Below, one piece after another: positions 36,230-48,809 of a stretch of 64,000 nt of DNA (its first letter is position 1; each line of letters begins with the position of its first letter). A program made the position numbers and the translations under genes. The stretch is from Chryseobacterium sp. 3008163. Lineage in GTDB: Bacteria; Bacteroidota; Bacteroidia; Flavobacteriales; Weeksellaceae. The DNA lies in the NCBI RefSeq assembly GCF_003669035.1, contig NZ_CP033070.1:3472001-3536000 (forward strand). The letters run 5' to 3'. The notes beneath the pieces were generated by a model. The model was not told the DNA's origin. It did no database searches and saw nothing but the letters and a program-made list of their open reading frames with translations.

Positions 36230-36991
36230 TTAAATCCATCTCAACTTTACCGCCATCATACAGGCTTCAGTCATATTTCCAACACGAAGTTTCTCCAAAA
36301 CATTCTGTCGGTGACGGTTTACGGTATTGATGCTGATGAAAAGTAATTCAGCAATTTCCTTGCTTCTTTTTCCATCCTGAATCATTTTCAAAATTTCCTT
36401 TTCACGAACTGATAAAAACGATGAATTTCCTGCCTCTGTCTGATGAATGACTGAACTATTTGCCGTATTGATAATCATCCCGTGATGAAGAGAAGAGTTT
36501 AGAAAATCAAAATGATAGAGGCAAAGTGCCAGTTCTACATTTTTATTATTGGCATTTGTGAAGTAGAACATTTTGTGCAAAATTGCTTTCTGCTTTTGGT
36601 TATCAGCAATTCTTAATCTGCTCACCACACAATAATCTTTGTGCTGTTCAAAAGGAATCGTTTTAATGAACTGAAAAAACTGAAGTTCAAGCAAATGCTT
36701 CTGTAAAACATCTTCAGAATTTAATTTTGCGAAAAGTTCTTCTTCCCAAATACTTTCAATTTCCTGAGTATTTTGCTCTTGAAAAATATTCAATTCATCT
36801 GCCAATTTTCCTGAGTAAACATAACTTTTATTGTTTTGAAGGTCACTCAAAACTGCAATTCCATTTTCTAAATCCACAAAATTTTGGGCAATTTCCTTAG
36901 ATTTTTTAAGCTGTAGGTTTTCGCTTTCGAAAGTGGAAGCGAATTCTTGTTGCAGAAGTTTTTCGTTGAGATCGGATTGGATGGGTTTCAT
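36230..36991 (-). CDS. LuxR-type helix-turn-helix regulator
   Basis: 253 residues. The C-terminal 60 residues are a LuxR/FixJ-type DNA-binding domain (LSVREKEILKMIQDGKRSKEIAELLFISINTVNRHRQNVLEKL). The N-terminal ~180 residues read as a sensor-like domain with PAS-like features (FVDLENGIAVLSDLQNNKSYVYSG) but no receiver Asp pattern. Regulators with this PAS-like plus LuxR structure are frequent in Chryseobacterium. Targets are unknown. A transcribed neighbour is not evident. Confidence 0.85.
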   Translation of the reverse strand: MKPIQSDLNEKLLQQEFASTFESENLQLKKSKEIAQNFVDLENGIAVLSDLQNNKSYVYSGKLADELNIFQEQNTQEIESIWEEELFAKLNSEDVLQKHLLELQFFQFIKTIPFEQHKDYCVVSRLRIADNQKQKAILHKMFYFTNANNKNVELALCLYHFDFLNSSLHHGMIINTANSSVIHQTEAGNSSFLSVREKEILKMIQDGKRSKEIAELLFISINTVNRHRQNVLEKLRVGNMTEACMMAVKLRWI

Positions 36992-37060
36992 TTTTTGGAA
37001 AATTTAATGCTTAATTGATATTATTAAAAATACCTTTTAAATTTTTTGTGTTTACAGGTT

Positions 37061-37736
37061 TTATTTTTTTATTGGTTTAAAATGTAAGCTTAAAACATTT
37101 ATTTCAGGTAAGTTCTTAGTAAAAGTTCCATCCGGATTTGTATATGTAAAGTTCATCGATTTAGTTATTGTTTCAACAATAATTTCCTTAAGGCTATCTT
37201 TAGTGTTGATTATTTCAAAACTTCCTAATGCATAACATTTATTTTTGCCAATATCTTCTCCCATGATTCTCCCAATATTTTTAAACAGATTTCTCTTTCA
37301 TCAAGATTAAAATATTCAAAACTATACTCCTTCATTCCACCTGAATTAATAGCGCCATAATTGTAGATTTTTAGATTCAAATCTTTGAATTTTTCAAATG
37401 AAATTCGTGTAATAGTATCTTTTGGTTGATCAAGTGAATGATCAAATCTGTTTATTAGAAGAGTGTCATCTTTCCAAGATTTTATATCCCCATTTATTTT
37501 ATATCCTTTGTTCTCAGAGAAAGGTTTTCCTTTTTCAAGAACAATAGTTCCGCAGATATCATTGTTGAAAGCAAAAGTTCCAGATTGACAAAAACTATAA
37601 ATTTCATATTTGCCATTTGGAGAAATCTGCATTTTAAATTTATAATAGTCATTTTCTTTTTTGATTTCGCTTAAAGACTTGTCATTACAACTAATCAAAA
37701 AAATATGGTAATTATTAAAGTAATATTTCTCATCAT
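37061..37736 (-). pseudogene. Lipoprotein of unknown function, broken by two one-base deletions
   Basis: Starting at MMRNITLIITIFF (37736 or 37733) the frame stops; adding one base to the A7/T7 run at 37697-37703 gives MRNITLIITIFFLISC, a good lipoprotein signal. The body (NDKSLSEIKKENDYYKFKMQ ...) then continues in frame to a second break; one base added to the run at 37242-37246 leads from LGESWEKILA into NKCYALGSFEIINTKDSL and the stop at 37061. The repaired protein has about 224 residues, with no recognised domain. The rest of each frame is free of stops, so the breaks are recent or artefacts. Function unknown. Confidence 0.55.
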
Positions 37737-37810
37737 AAATTGGTTATAAATCAGTATTGACTAAACCTTCAAAACACCATAAATTTGCCTATTATCAACG
37801 TAAAAATACA

Positions 37811-38371
37811 ATGAATAATCTGAACGAAAAAGAAAAAATGCTGGGCGGAGAAATTTATGATGCCACCGATGAACTTTTGATACAAGAAAGAAATCTTTGC
37901 AAAGATCTCTGTTTTGAGTACAATCACCTTCAACCTTCAAAAATTGAGGAAAGAAAAGCATTAATTAAAAAACTCTTCGGAAAAACGACAGAAAATTTCC
38001 ATATCGAACAGCCTTTTTATTGCGACTACGGTTATAATATTGAGATTGGCGAGAATTTTTACACCAACGTGAATGTTGTCATTCTAGATTGTGCAAAAGT
38101 GACTTTCGGAGATAACGTTTTTATCGCTCCCAACTGCGGATTTTACACGGCTGGTCATCCTTTCGATGTCGAGCAACGCAATAAGGCTTTGGAATATGCT
38201 TACCCAATTACAGTAGGAAATAATGTCTGGATTGGCGCTGGCTGCAGCATTCTTCCCGGAGTTACGATTGGCGATAATACCGTTATCGGAGCGGGAAGTG
38301 TGGTCACAAAAGATATTCCTTCCAATGTTTTGGCTGTGGGAAATCCATGTAAAGTAATCAGAGAAATTTAG
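37811..38371 (+). CDS. maa: Sugar O-acetyltransferase (maltose/galactoside acetyltransferase type)
   Basis: About 186 residues from the ATG at 37811 (MNNLNEKEKMLGGEIYDATD); the longer frame from 37757 is unlikely because it overlaps the promoter of the divergent lipoprotein gene. The family start MLxGExYxAxDxEL and the left-handed beta-helix (FCDYGYNIEIGENFYTNVNVVILD...) are present, with catalytic His in TAGHPFDVEQRN and an end GSVVTKDIPSNVLAVGNPCKV. It transfers acetyl from acetyl-CoA to sugars, a detoxification step. Confidence 0.93.
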   Translation: MNNLNEKEKMLGGEIYDATDELLIQERNLCKDLCFEYNHLQPSKIEERKALIKKLFGKTTENFHIEQPFYCDYGYNIEIGENFYTNVNVVILDCAKVTFGDNVFIAPNCGFYTAGHPFDVEQRNKALEYAYPITVGNNVWIGAGCSILPGVTIGDNTVIGAGSVVTKDIPSNVLAVGNPCKVIREI

Positions 38372-38390
38372 AATATTTAAATTTTTAAAA

Positions 38391-38454
38391 TTCTCGCAGA
38401 TTGCCCAGATTTAGTAGATAAAAAAATCTGCGCCATCAGCTTAATCTGCGAGAA
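38391..38454. repeat. Palindromic intergenic repeat (CTCGCAGATT type)
   Basis: Perfect inverted termini TTCTCGCAGATT (38391-38402) and AATCTGCGAGAA (38443-38454) with a partly self-complementary middle (GATTTAG ... ATCTGCGC). A related half sequence, TTCTCGCAGATTTTAAAA, occurs at about 32281. It looks like a dispersed REP-type element. Confidence 0.6.
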
Positions 38455-38469
38455 CAAAATCATTCAGAA

Positions 38470-39120
38470 ATGAAAAAAATAATACTATCATCAATCATAG
38501 CATTGAATTTATTTCAAGGTTTAAAAGCGCAGTCTTTAGAAAAAATGACTTGGTTCAACGAACCTCAGCAATGGGAAATCAAAGACAAAAAACTCATCAT
38601 GAACGTCACGCCGCAAAGTGATTACTGGCGAATTTCACATTACGGTTTTACAGTGGATGATGCCCCATTTTATTACTCAACTTACGGCGGAGAATTTGAA
38701 ACCAAAGTGAAAATCACCGGAGATTATAAAGCCCGTTTCGACCAAATGGGATTAATGTTGAGAATTGACGAACAAAACTACATCAAGGCCGGAGTAGAAT
38801 TTGTAGACGGAAAATTCAATCTAAGCACTGTCGTTACGCATAAAACCAGTGATTGGAGTGTCATCGTTCTCGAAAAAACACCTCCATTTGTCTGGATAAA
38901 AGCAGTGAGAAGGCTCGATGCTGTTGAGATTTTCTACTCATTCGACGATAAAGAATATGTGATGATGCGTAATGCATATTTGCAAGACAATACTCCCGTT
39001 CAAGTAGGATTTATGGCAGCAAGTCCTGATGGAAAAGGCTTCAAAGCAACTTTCGAAAACTTCTCTGTCAAACATCTTCCCGACCAGCGCCGTCTGGAAT
39101 GGCTGAACAAGAATCAATAG
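38470..39120 (+). CDS. DUF1349 (concanavalin-like) secreted protein
   Basis: 216 residues with a signal peptide (MKKIILSSIIALNLFQGLKAQ). The mature protein follows the DUF1349 pattern: MTWFNEPQQWEIKDKKLIMNVTP, GGEFETKVKITGDYKARFDQMGLMLRIDEQNYIKAGVEF, VVTHKTSDWSV and a final PVQVGFMAASPDG stretch. It is a beta-sandwich resembling lectin or glycosidase accessory domains; no activity is assigned. It is probably secreted or periplasmic. A terminator follows. Confidence 0.88.
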   Translation: MKKIILSSIIALNLFQGLKAQSLEKMTWFNEPQQWEIKDKKLIMNVTPQSDYWRISHYGFTVDDAPFYYSTYGGEFETKVKITGDYKARFDQMGLMLRIDEQNYIKAGVEFVDGKFNLSTVVTHKTSDWSVIVLEKTPPFVWIKAVRRLDAVEIFYSFDDKEYVMMRNAYLQDNTPVQVGFMAASPDGKGFKATFENFSVKHLPDQRRLEWLNKNQ

Positions 39121-39127
39121 ATATAAA

Positions 39128-39168
39128 AAAACTCTCAGATTATTATATTCTGAGAGTTTTTATTTTTC
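39128..39168 (+). terminator. Terminator after the DUF1349 gene
   Basis: AAACTCTCAGA TTATTATAT TCTGAGAGTTT hairpin with T tract. Confidence 0.9.
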
Positions 39169-39309
39169 AGGAGCCGAGAACCTGCTCTCCACTGTATCTT
39201 TTGCTCCACTTCGTTTCACAAAAGGATGCCGTTATGATCAGGGCTAATATTTTATACTATTTACAAAGCTTAGGGAATAACCTCAACTTTAGTCTTAATC
39301 TCAATCTTT

Positions 39310-41322
<2,013 letters not shown>

Positions 41323-41526
41323 TTAGAGCAAAAATAACCAAAGTAATTTCAATTTAAAAAAATAAGATAATTAAATGATGTGGTATCATTAAAATCACTT
41401 AACACCATGTAAGTAGCTGATATTTCAATCAATAAAATTCTTCGTTTATGATACGTTAATATTTGGTTTCAATTTAATTAAAAAAATGTTAAAAGTGCTG
41501 TAAACAGAGAGCTTGCAAAGTCAATA

Positions 41527-41534
41527 TACCTTTG
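41527..41534 (+). promoter_or_regulatory. -7 box of the Oar-like receptor gene
   Basis: TACCTTTG matches TAnnTTTG, 21 bases before the ATG at 41556. Confidence 0.5.
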
Positions 41535-41555
41535 CAATCAGTTAATTTGAAATAA

Positions 41556-44500
41556 ATGAAAAAAGTAAAAATCGTTATAGGATTATTGTTTTTAGGATTT
41601 GGAACAATCGCTTATGCTCAAACCACGCAAGCCTCAATTGTAGGGAAAATCACCACTACCGGCGTGCAGGAAAAAGTGAAGGTGACCATTATCAATGAAT
41701 CGACGGGTTTCAAAACTGAAACGGAGACCAACTCAAAAGGAGAATATATTTTTAAAGAAATTCCTTTGGGCGGGCCTTATACCGTAATAGTCAATGACGA
41801 AAAAAGGGAAGGTTACAATGTCAACTTCGGTGATCAGGTGACGGTTAACATGAGTTTAGGGAATTCCGGTGAAAAAGCAATTGAAGAAGTTGTTATCGTT
41901 GGGAATTTAAAAAACAAAATTGGAAACTTAGGTGCTGCCACGGCTATCACTGCGAAAAACATTGGAATCTTACCTGTGAACGGAAGAAATTTCAATAATC
42001 TTACCGAATTATCTCCTCTGAGTGGTAAAGGTGGAAACTTATCGGGTCAGTTAGGATCTTCAACCAACTTTACAATAGACGGGATGACGGCGAAAAACCC
42101 GACTTCTGCGGGTTCTACTACTAGCCGAAGTAATGCTCCCTATTCAATTTCAATTGAAGCTGTTCGTGAGTTTAAAATTACGACTAACCAATATGATGTC
42201 ACATTAGGAAGAAGTGGTGGTGGAACTGTAAGCGCAGTTACAAAATCTGGGACAAATACATTTACGGGAAGCGCCTGGGAATATTTAAGAACAGGATGGC
42301 TATCGAGTAAATACGATATCAGAGGAAATGAACGAGTGAATGATTTCTCAACATCTCAGTTTGGGGTCTCTTTGGGTGGTCCGATCATCAAAAATAAACT
42401 GCACTTTTTTGCTGCCTGGGATCATCAGATAGAATCGAAACCATTACTGATTGCAGATGTGCAGAGCAATGCAGATGCACTGAGGCTTGGAGTAACCAAC
42501 GAATCTTTAAATAAGGTTTTAGATATCGGAAGAGCAAAATATGGTGTCGGAAATACACCACAGTTTGGGGCTTTTGACAGAGTAAGAAACTCTGATGCTG
42601 GATTTTTGCGTTTAGATTGGCAAATCAATGAAAAAAACTTGCTGACCCTTAGAAATAATTTCACTTATGATTTTAATAAAAACGGACTGCAGGATAATAC
42701 GGCAATTAATTTCTTTGAGTCGTACGCCAATGATAAAAACCTTGACAACAGCTTGTTACTGACACTAAGGTCAAATCTAAAGCCTAACTTAACAAACGAA
42801 TTAAAAGTACAACATTTATACACTTTCCAAAATAGCTACCAAAATGATGAATTGGGAAGAACGGTTCCCAGAGCAATTGTAGAGCGTGTAGCTTCTTCTA
42901 TTGACGGAACCAATCTGACGACCAACATTCAGATGGGTGGCCATCGTTTTGCACAGGAGGGTTTTAAAAATAATGTTTTTCAGATTGTAGACAATTTATA
43001 CTACAACACAGACAAGATTAAATATACTTTCGGTGCAGATTTAATGTATACTAAATCTAAATCAGTGTACGGAAGCGAGGTCAACGGAAGATTTCAGTTT
43101 TTGGGAATAGATAATTTTAATAATCTCAAATCGTATAGATATTACAGAGAGGTACCCTTAGTAGAAGATCCTTCAGTAAAATCATCAATCTGGAATGTTG
43201 GTGTTTACGGACAGATGCAGACCAAAATTGCTACAGGTCTGGATTTAATGGCGGGGATAAGATTTGATTATGGCGGCTATCCAAAAGCTCAGTTTAATCA
43301 AAGATTATTTGATGAAATGGGAATCCGAACAGATAATAATATCAAGTCTTTTATTATTCAGCCAAGATTCCAGTTTGATTGGAATATTAATGAAGGGAAT
43401 AAAGATTTCCTGAAATTTGGAGCAGGTGTATTCTCTTCGGATATCAACAATTATATGGTGATTAATAATTTGGTTTTTGACGGAAATCATTTGGCAACAG
43501 TAGATGTAGATCCTTCTGCTATTGGTCTTACGCCAGATTTTAACAGCTATAGAAATGATTACAGTACAGTTCCTACGCTATCTCAATACCAGCTTCCAAC
43601 CATTAATTATACCGGTGAAGATGCGAAAGTTCCTATTGTTTACAAAGCAAACATCTCTTATACACACTTCTTTAACGAAAGATTCAGAGCAGGTGTTGCA
43701 GGATATATGGCTTTAGGAAGAAATAACTACTTCTATTATGACAGAAATATGGCTGCAAATCCTTTCTTTACTTTAAATAATGAAGGTGGAAGAGGAGTTT
43801 ATGTTCCAATGGCATCAATTAATGCAAACGGAACAATGAATTGGAAAAACGGAAGAATCAATCAAAATTTTGGAAGAGTTTTAGAATTGGTAAGTGACGG
43901 AAAAGTAAACCAGTTCTCATTTGTAGTTGACACAAGCTACCGTTATTGGAAAGATGGAGAAATTACCGCAAGTTACACGTGGTCTGACATCAGAGACAAC
44001 ACATCTTACAACGGAAACGTAGCCAACTCTGCAACGCTTTCAACTTTAGTCCAAAGTGATCCCAGAGATTTAAGAATGTCTTATTCTGATAACCAATTCA
44101 GAAATAAAGTAGTATTGTATGGTAATTCACCTACAATCGCAGGATTTACCTTGGGATTGAGATATTCAGGGATTGGAGGAACACGTTTCTCGGTAACTTC
44201 AGGAGGAAACATCAATGGAGATTTTGTAGATACCAACGATTTGGCATATATTTTCCCATCGATTACACAAGCTTTAGTTGATGATCCTGAAGTAGGCAAA
44301 GCATTGAAAAACTATATTACAGATTACAACAATCAGGTTGCAGAAAGAAATGGCGGTAAAAATGGATTCTTTGGAATTTGGGATGTACGTATTGCTAAAA
44401 AAATCAAATTTGAAAAAATAGGAGGTTTTGAACTTTCTGTCGATATTTTCAACGTGGCCAATATGCTCAATAAAGAATGGGGCGTAAATAAATCTTACGG

Positions 44501-44636
44501 AAATACAGCATTGTACAGAATTACAGGGTTTGATCCTGTTACAAAGCAATTTCAATATGCTAAAAACACAAGTGGTTTAGAGCCTTTATCAGGTAATCCG
44601 TACCAGATTCAGTTAGGTGCAAAATATACTTTTTAA
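41556..44636 (+). CDS. Oar-like TonB-dependent outer membrane receptor
   Basis: 1026 residues. Signal peptide (MKKVKIVIGLLFLGFGTIAYAQ), carboxypeptidase-regulatory-like domain (about 25-110; ASIVGKITTTGVQEKVKVTI), TonB-box/plug region (EEVVIVGNLKNKIGNLGAATAITAKNIGILPVNGRNFNNL) and a long beta-barrel ending in the aromatic-terminal strand ...QLGAKYTF, as required for outer membrane insertion. Oar-like proteins import large substrates or take part in surface functions; the ligand cannot be read from sequence. It lies upstream of the GDPD gene, so it may belong to the same nutrient theme. Confidence 0.9.
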   Translation: MKKVKIVIGLLFLGFGTIAYAQTTQASIVGKITTTGVQEKVKVTIINESTGFKTETETNSKGEYIFKEIPLGGPYTVIVNDEKREGYNVNFGDQVTVNMSLGNSGEKAIEEVVIVGNLKNKIGNLGAATAITAKNIGILPVNGRNFNNLTELSPLSGKGGNLSGQLGSSTNFTIDGMTAKNPTSAGSTTSRSNAPYSISIEAVREFKITTNQYDVTLGRSGGGTVSAVTKSGTNTFTGSAWEYLRTGWLSSKYDIRGNERVNDFSTSQFGVSLGGPIIKNKLHFFAAWDHQIESKPLLIADVQSNADALRLGVTNESLNKVLDIGRAKYGVGNTPQFGAFDRVRNSDAGFLRLDWQINEKNLLTLRNNFTYDFNKNGLQDNTAINFFESYANDKNLDNSLLLTLRSNLKPNLTNELKVQHLYTFQNSYQNDELGRTVPRAIVERVASSIDGTNLTTNIQMGGHRFAQEGFKNNVFQIVDNLYYNTDKIKYTFGADLMYTKSKSVYGSEVNGRFQFLGIDNFNNLKSYRYYREVPLVEDPSVKSSIWNVGVYGQMQTKIATGLDLMAGIRFDYGGYPKAQFNQRLFDEMGIRTDNNIKSFIIQPRFQFDWNINEGNKDFLKFGAGVFSSDINNYMVINNLVFDGNHLATVDVDPSAIGLTPDFNSYRNDYSTVPTLSQYQLPTINYTGEDAKVPIVYKANISYTHFFNERFRAGVAGYMALGRNNYFYYDRNMAANPFFTLNNEGGRGVYVPMASINANGTMNWKNGRINQNFGRVLELVSDGKVNQFSFVVDTSYRYWKDGEITASYTWSDIRDNTSYNGNVANSATLSTLVQSDPRDLRMSYSDNQFRNKVVLYGNSPTIAGFTLGLRYSGIGGTRFSVTSGGNINGDFVDTNDLAYIFPSITQALVDDPEVGKALKNYITDYNNQVAERNGGKNGFFGIWDVRIAKKIKFEKIGGFELSVDIFNVANMLNKEWGVNKSYGNTALYRITGFDPVTKQFQYAKNTSGLEPLSGNPYQIQLGAKYTF

Positions 44637-44756
44637 TCAAAAATATTATTAAATATCAATATATTTAAAAGCTCGGAGATGATCTGTAATTAAGAAAATC
44701 TAAAAAGTCTTTAAGAGAAAGATAGTCAAAGAGCTTTTAATTTAATACATTATATC

Positions 44757-45503
44757 ATGAAAAATTTTATCTTAGGGTTAGCAGTTTTAAGTACAGCAAT
44801 GATGAGCGCACAAACCCAGATTATCGCACACAGAGGATATTGGCAGACCAATCCTCCTACAACAGAAAATTCAATTAAAGCATTAGAAAATGCACAGGAT
44901 TTAAAGATTTACGGAGCCGAATTTGACGTGAGAATGACCAAAGACGGTGTTTTGGTTGTAAACCACGACGAGCATCACGATAAAATGGAAATTTCAGAAA
45001 CAGATTTCAAAGAATTGAAAAAACTGAAATTATCAAATGGTGAGAATTTTCCTCTGTTAAAAGATTACTTAAAGGCTGGAAAAAAAGATAAATCTTTAAA
45101 GCTGATTGTTGAAATTAAGCCAGACAAAACAAAAGAAAAAGAAGATGAATTAACGGCAAAAACCATCAAGTTGGTAAAAGAGTTAAAACTTGAATCTCAA
45201 AGTGAGTTCATTTCTTTTAGTTTAAATATCTGCAAAGAGATTAAAAAATTAGAGCCAACATTCAAAGTTCAGTATTTGAAAGGCGAATTGTCTCCGCAGC
45301 AAATCAAAGACGAAGGTTTAGACGGAATTGATTATCACTACAGCATTTTCCAGAAAAATCCGACATGGATTGCTGATGCTAAAGCTTTAGGATTGATCAC
45401 AAATGCCTGGACGGTAAACGATGTTGTTGTTTATGACGAATTAAAAAAGCAGGGAATCGGTTTTATTACAACCAATATTCCAGATCAGCTGAAGAATAAA
45501 TAA
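44757..45503 (+). CDS. Glycerophosphodiester phosphodiesterase, secreted
   Basis: 248 residues with a signal peptide (MKNFILGLAVLSTAMMSAQ). GDPD motifs: IIAHRGYW (His25, Arg26), ENSIKALENAQ, YGAEFDVRMTKDGVLVVNHDE (acidic metal ligands and second His) and a C-terminal AWTVNDV. It cleaves glycerophosphodiesters to glycerol-3-phosphate and an alcohol in the periplasm. It sits between a TonB receptor and a SusC/SusD pair followed by a metallophosphoesterase, which suggests a phospholipid/phosphate scavenging cluster. A terminator follows directly. Confidence 0.92.
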   Translation: MKNFILGLAVLSTAMMSAQTQIIAHRGYWQTNPPTTENSIKALENAQDLKIYGAEFDVRMTKDGVLVVNHDEHHDKMEISETDFKELKKLKLSNGENFPLLKDYLKAGKKDKSLKLIVEIKPDKTKEKEDELTAKTIKLVKELKLESQSEFISFSLNICKEIKKLEPTFKVQYLKGELSPQQIKDEGLDGIDYHYSIFQKNPTWIADAKALGLITNAWTVNDVVVYDELKKQGIGFITTNIPDQLKNK

Positions 45504-45535
45504 GCTGTCATTTTTTACTTAGATTTATATATTAT

Positions 45536-45570
45536 TCAACCTGTCTCAAAAGAGACAGGTTTTTTATTGT
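45536..45570 (+). terminator. Terminator after the GDPD gene
   Basis: Perfect hairpin AACCTGTCTC AAAA GAGACAGGTT with T6. Confidence 0.92.
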
Positions 45571-45821
45571 ACAATACTCTGATTTGAAGATATATAGTGT
45601 GAAAAATTATTTTCTCAAGAAAAGACAATAAAGGTATGCGAAAATAATTCATTTTTTGTATTAAAAATAATTCATTCTTTTAAACAGCTGTCAGTTAGAA
45701 GTTTATGTATTTATGTTCATCATAAATTAATATGGCGTTTAAGAATTCTTTAAAATATGTTAAAACCCTATTAAAGTTATGCTCGTCATAGCTTTCTAAT
45801 TTTGCGCAAACAAAAAAGTGT
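45571..45821. promoter_or_regulatory. Upstream region of the SusC gene
   Basis: AT-rich region without a gene. Near its end TAATTTTG (45797-45804) matches the TAnnTTTG -7 box and is 17 bases before the ATG. No further operator-like repeat is recognised. Confidence 0.45.
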
Positions 45822-48799
45822 ATGCGTAAAGAGACTCAAAAATTACTTCTGTTATCCGTATTAGGATTGGTGAGCGTCAATATGGCAGCTCAGCAACAGG
45901 TAAAGAAAGATACGATCAAGAATATCGATGAAGTTGTAGTGACCGCTCTGGGTATCAAAAGACAAGATAAATCCTTAGGTTATGTAGCTGAGAAAGTAAA
46001 CTCGGAGGTTTTTGAAAATATTCAGAATAACAATTGGGCTCAAGGTCTTGAAGGCAGAGTTTCTGGTCTTAAAGTACAAACTGCTGGAGCGGGACCTCTT
46101 GGTTCTGCGAGAATAACACTTAGAGGAGAAAAAACCTTTGGTTTTGCTGGAAATTATGCCTTGATTGTTGTTGACGGCGTTCCTTTAAGTAATTCAACTA
46201 CAGGTACCGGAACCGCAGCATATGGTGCAGGAACCGGGGGAGATTTGCCAGTCGATTTGGGTGATGGTTTGAACAGTATTAATCCGGATGATATTGAGTC
46301 GGTAACTGTACTAAAAGGTGCTTCTGCAGCGGCATTGTATGGATCGAGAGCTGCGAATGGAGCCTTGATGATTACCACAAAATCAGGAAAAGGTAAAAAC
46401 AGTAAACTTACTGTTTCTTTTAATTCGACATTAAGCTATGACTCGGTTTTAAAATGGCCTGATTATCAGTATCAATACGGGCAGGGGACATTAGCGAAAA
46501 ACACAGCAGGAGAGTTTTTCTATTCTTACGGAGCATCTGCAGACGGTGTAAGTACAGGAGGAACGAGTAGCGCATTTGGGCCAAAGTTTAACGGACAGTC
46601 TTATTTCCAATACGATCCTAATTTGCTTGGGCAAAGTGCAGAAAGACAATTATGGAGACCATATGAAGATAATATAAAAGGTTTTTGGGAAACGGGCGTG
46701 ACGTCTTCTAATAATGTTTCAGTAGAAAGCAGTACAGAAAAAACAAGCTTTAGAGCATCATTAACTTACCTGGATAACAAATGGATGATGCCGAATACTG
46801 GTTTTAACCGTTTTAATGGGGCGATCTCATTAGATCATAAAGTAACAGATAAATTCAGAATTTCAACCAAATTCAACTACGCCAATACACAAAGTGATAA
46901 TCTTCCTGCAACGGGATACAATAACCAGTCTATTTCTTATTTCATGATTTTCCAGAATCCGAATGTTGATTTGGCTTGGTATAAACCAATCTGGAAACCG
47001 GGTCAGGAAGAAATAGATCAGATTCATCCATTCAGTTCGTTTATTGATAACCCTTATTTGATTGCTTATAAAATGCTGAATGGTGTAGAAAAGAAATTAA
47101 TCACCGGAAATATTTCTGCAACTTATGATTTCAACAAAAATTTCAGCTTGATGTTAAGATCAGGAATCGAAATGCTTGATGAAGAAAGAACGACAAAAAG
47201 ACCTTATAGTTCAGCTAATTATCTGAAAGGTTTCTACAGAGAGCAATATATTAAAAATAATGAGTTCAATAATGATTTGTTATTTACATTCAAAAAGATT
47301 ACGGCAAATTTAATGTGAGCGCAAATGCAGGAGCAAGTATTCGTTACAATCAATATGTAATGACAGACTTCCGTGCTGAAGGCTTAAAGGTTGCAGGTGA
47401 CTATAGTCTTAATAATGCCATAGCGCTTATTACAAAAGTTCCTAAACCTAATGATCAACAAATGAACAGTGTGTATGGGTTAGTAAGTGCTAATTATGAT
47501 AATTTGATATTTTTAGATGTTACTGCAAGAAATGACTGGAGCAGTACATTAAATAAAGATAATCGATCATTTTTTTATCCTTCAGTAAGTTCAAGTTTTA
47601 TTCTTTCAGATATATTTAAATTATCAAGCTCGAATTTTAATTATTGGAAACTAAGAGCTTCTTGGGCTCAGGTAGGTCTTGGCGGGTCAGCTTATCAAAT
47701 CGATAAATATTATACGCCAAGTGATTTTGTAGGATCTGTTTTAACTCCAAGTACATATGTAACCCCAAACATAAGACCTCAGGAAAATAGCAATATTGAA
47801 GCAGGAATGGATCTTTCCATTCTAAAAAATAGATTAAGCTACAATTTCACATTGTATCAAAATACCACAGTTGACGAAATTCTTGGAGTTTCCACTCCTG
47901 TAGAATCGGGGTATACAACTCGTATTATCAATGCAGGGGAAATAAGAAACAGAGGTGTTGAAATGAGCTTAAATGCAATTCCGGTAAAATCTAAAAACTT
48001 TAGCTGGAATGTTTCTGCAAACTGGTCTATGAATAGAAATAAAGTAATGTCACTTCCTGAAGAATACACAGGTGATAATTATTATACAATCTCTACAGTA
48101 GCCGGAGTTTTATATTACAACGCAGTTGTAGGCGGTTCTTTGGGAGATCTTTATGGTTTTAAATTAGTAAGAAATGCTGATGGACAAGTCGTTTATGATC
48201 CTACAACAGGACTTCCTTCAAGACCTGATCGAGTAGAAAAAGTAGGAAATGCATTCCCGAAATGGAGAGCCGGTCTTCAAAATGATTTCAAAATTAAAAA
48301 CTGGCAGATTAGTTTCTCATTTGATGGTCAGTATGGTGGAATGGCTTATTCACAAACCCATCACAAAATGTCTGAGCAAGGTAAACTTGAGAATACTTTA
48401 ATGGGAAGAGATAATCCAAGTGGAACGATTGTAGGACAAGGTGTTGTTTTAAATTCTGACGGAACTTACAGCCCAAATACAAAAGCAGTTGGTTTAGCAG
48501 CATATTACGGTGATTACTACAGAAGAGCCAATATTGAAACCAATACTTTTGATACTTCTTTCATTAAATTGAGAGATGCAAGAATCGCCTATTCATTTTC
48601 AAAAGATGTGATAGCACCACTAAAACTTACTGAGCTTACTTTGGCAGTTTTTGGTAAAAACCTTTGGATGTGGACGAAATTTCCAATGTTTGATCCTGAA
48701 GTTGCTGCTCTTAATGACTCTACAATTACTCCAGGTGCTGAAATTGGTCAGCTTCCAACGGCAAGAACTGTCGGTTTTCAAGTTAATTTAAAATTCTAA
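45822..48799 (+). pseudogene. SusC/RagA-like TonB-dependent receptor, split by a frameshift
   Basis: Two frames (45822-47318 and 47315-48799) join into a 992-residue receptor when one A is added to the A5 run at 47292-47296 (reading LLFTFKKDYGKFNVSANAG). Signal peptide (MRKETQKLLLLSVLGLVSVNMAAQ), TonB-box/plug start (NIDEVVVTALGIKRQDKSLGY), plug with LYGSRAANGALMITTKSG and the barrel ending in a phenylalanine strand (VGFQVNLKF) are present. The usual N-terminal carboxypeptidase-like domain is missing. SusC proteins form outer membrane import complexes with SusD lids; the SusD gene follows 10 bases later. The break lies inside the barrel, so the sequenced allele should not give a working receptor. 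Confidence 0.85.
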
Positions 48800-48809
48800 G
48801 ATCAACCTC

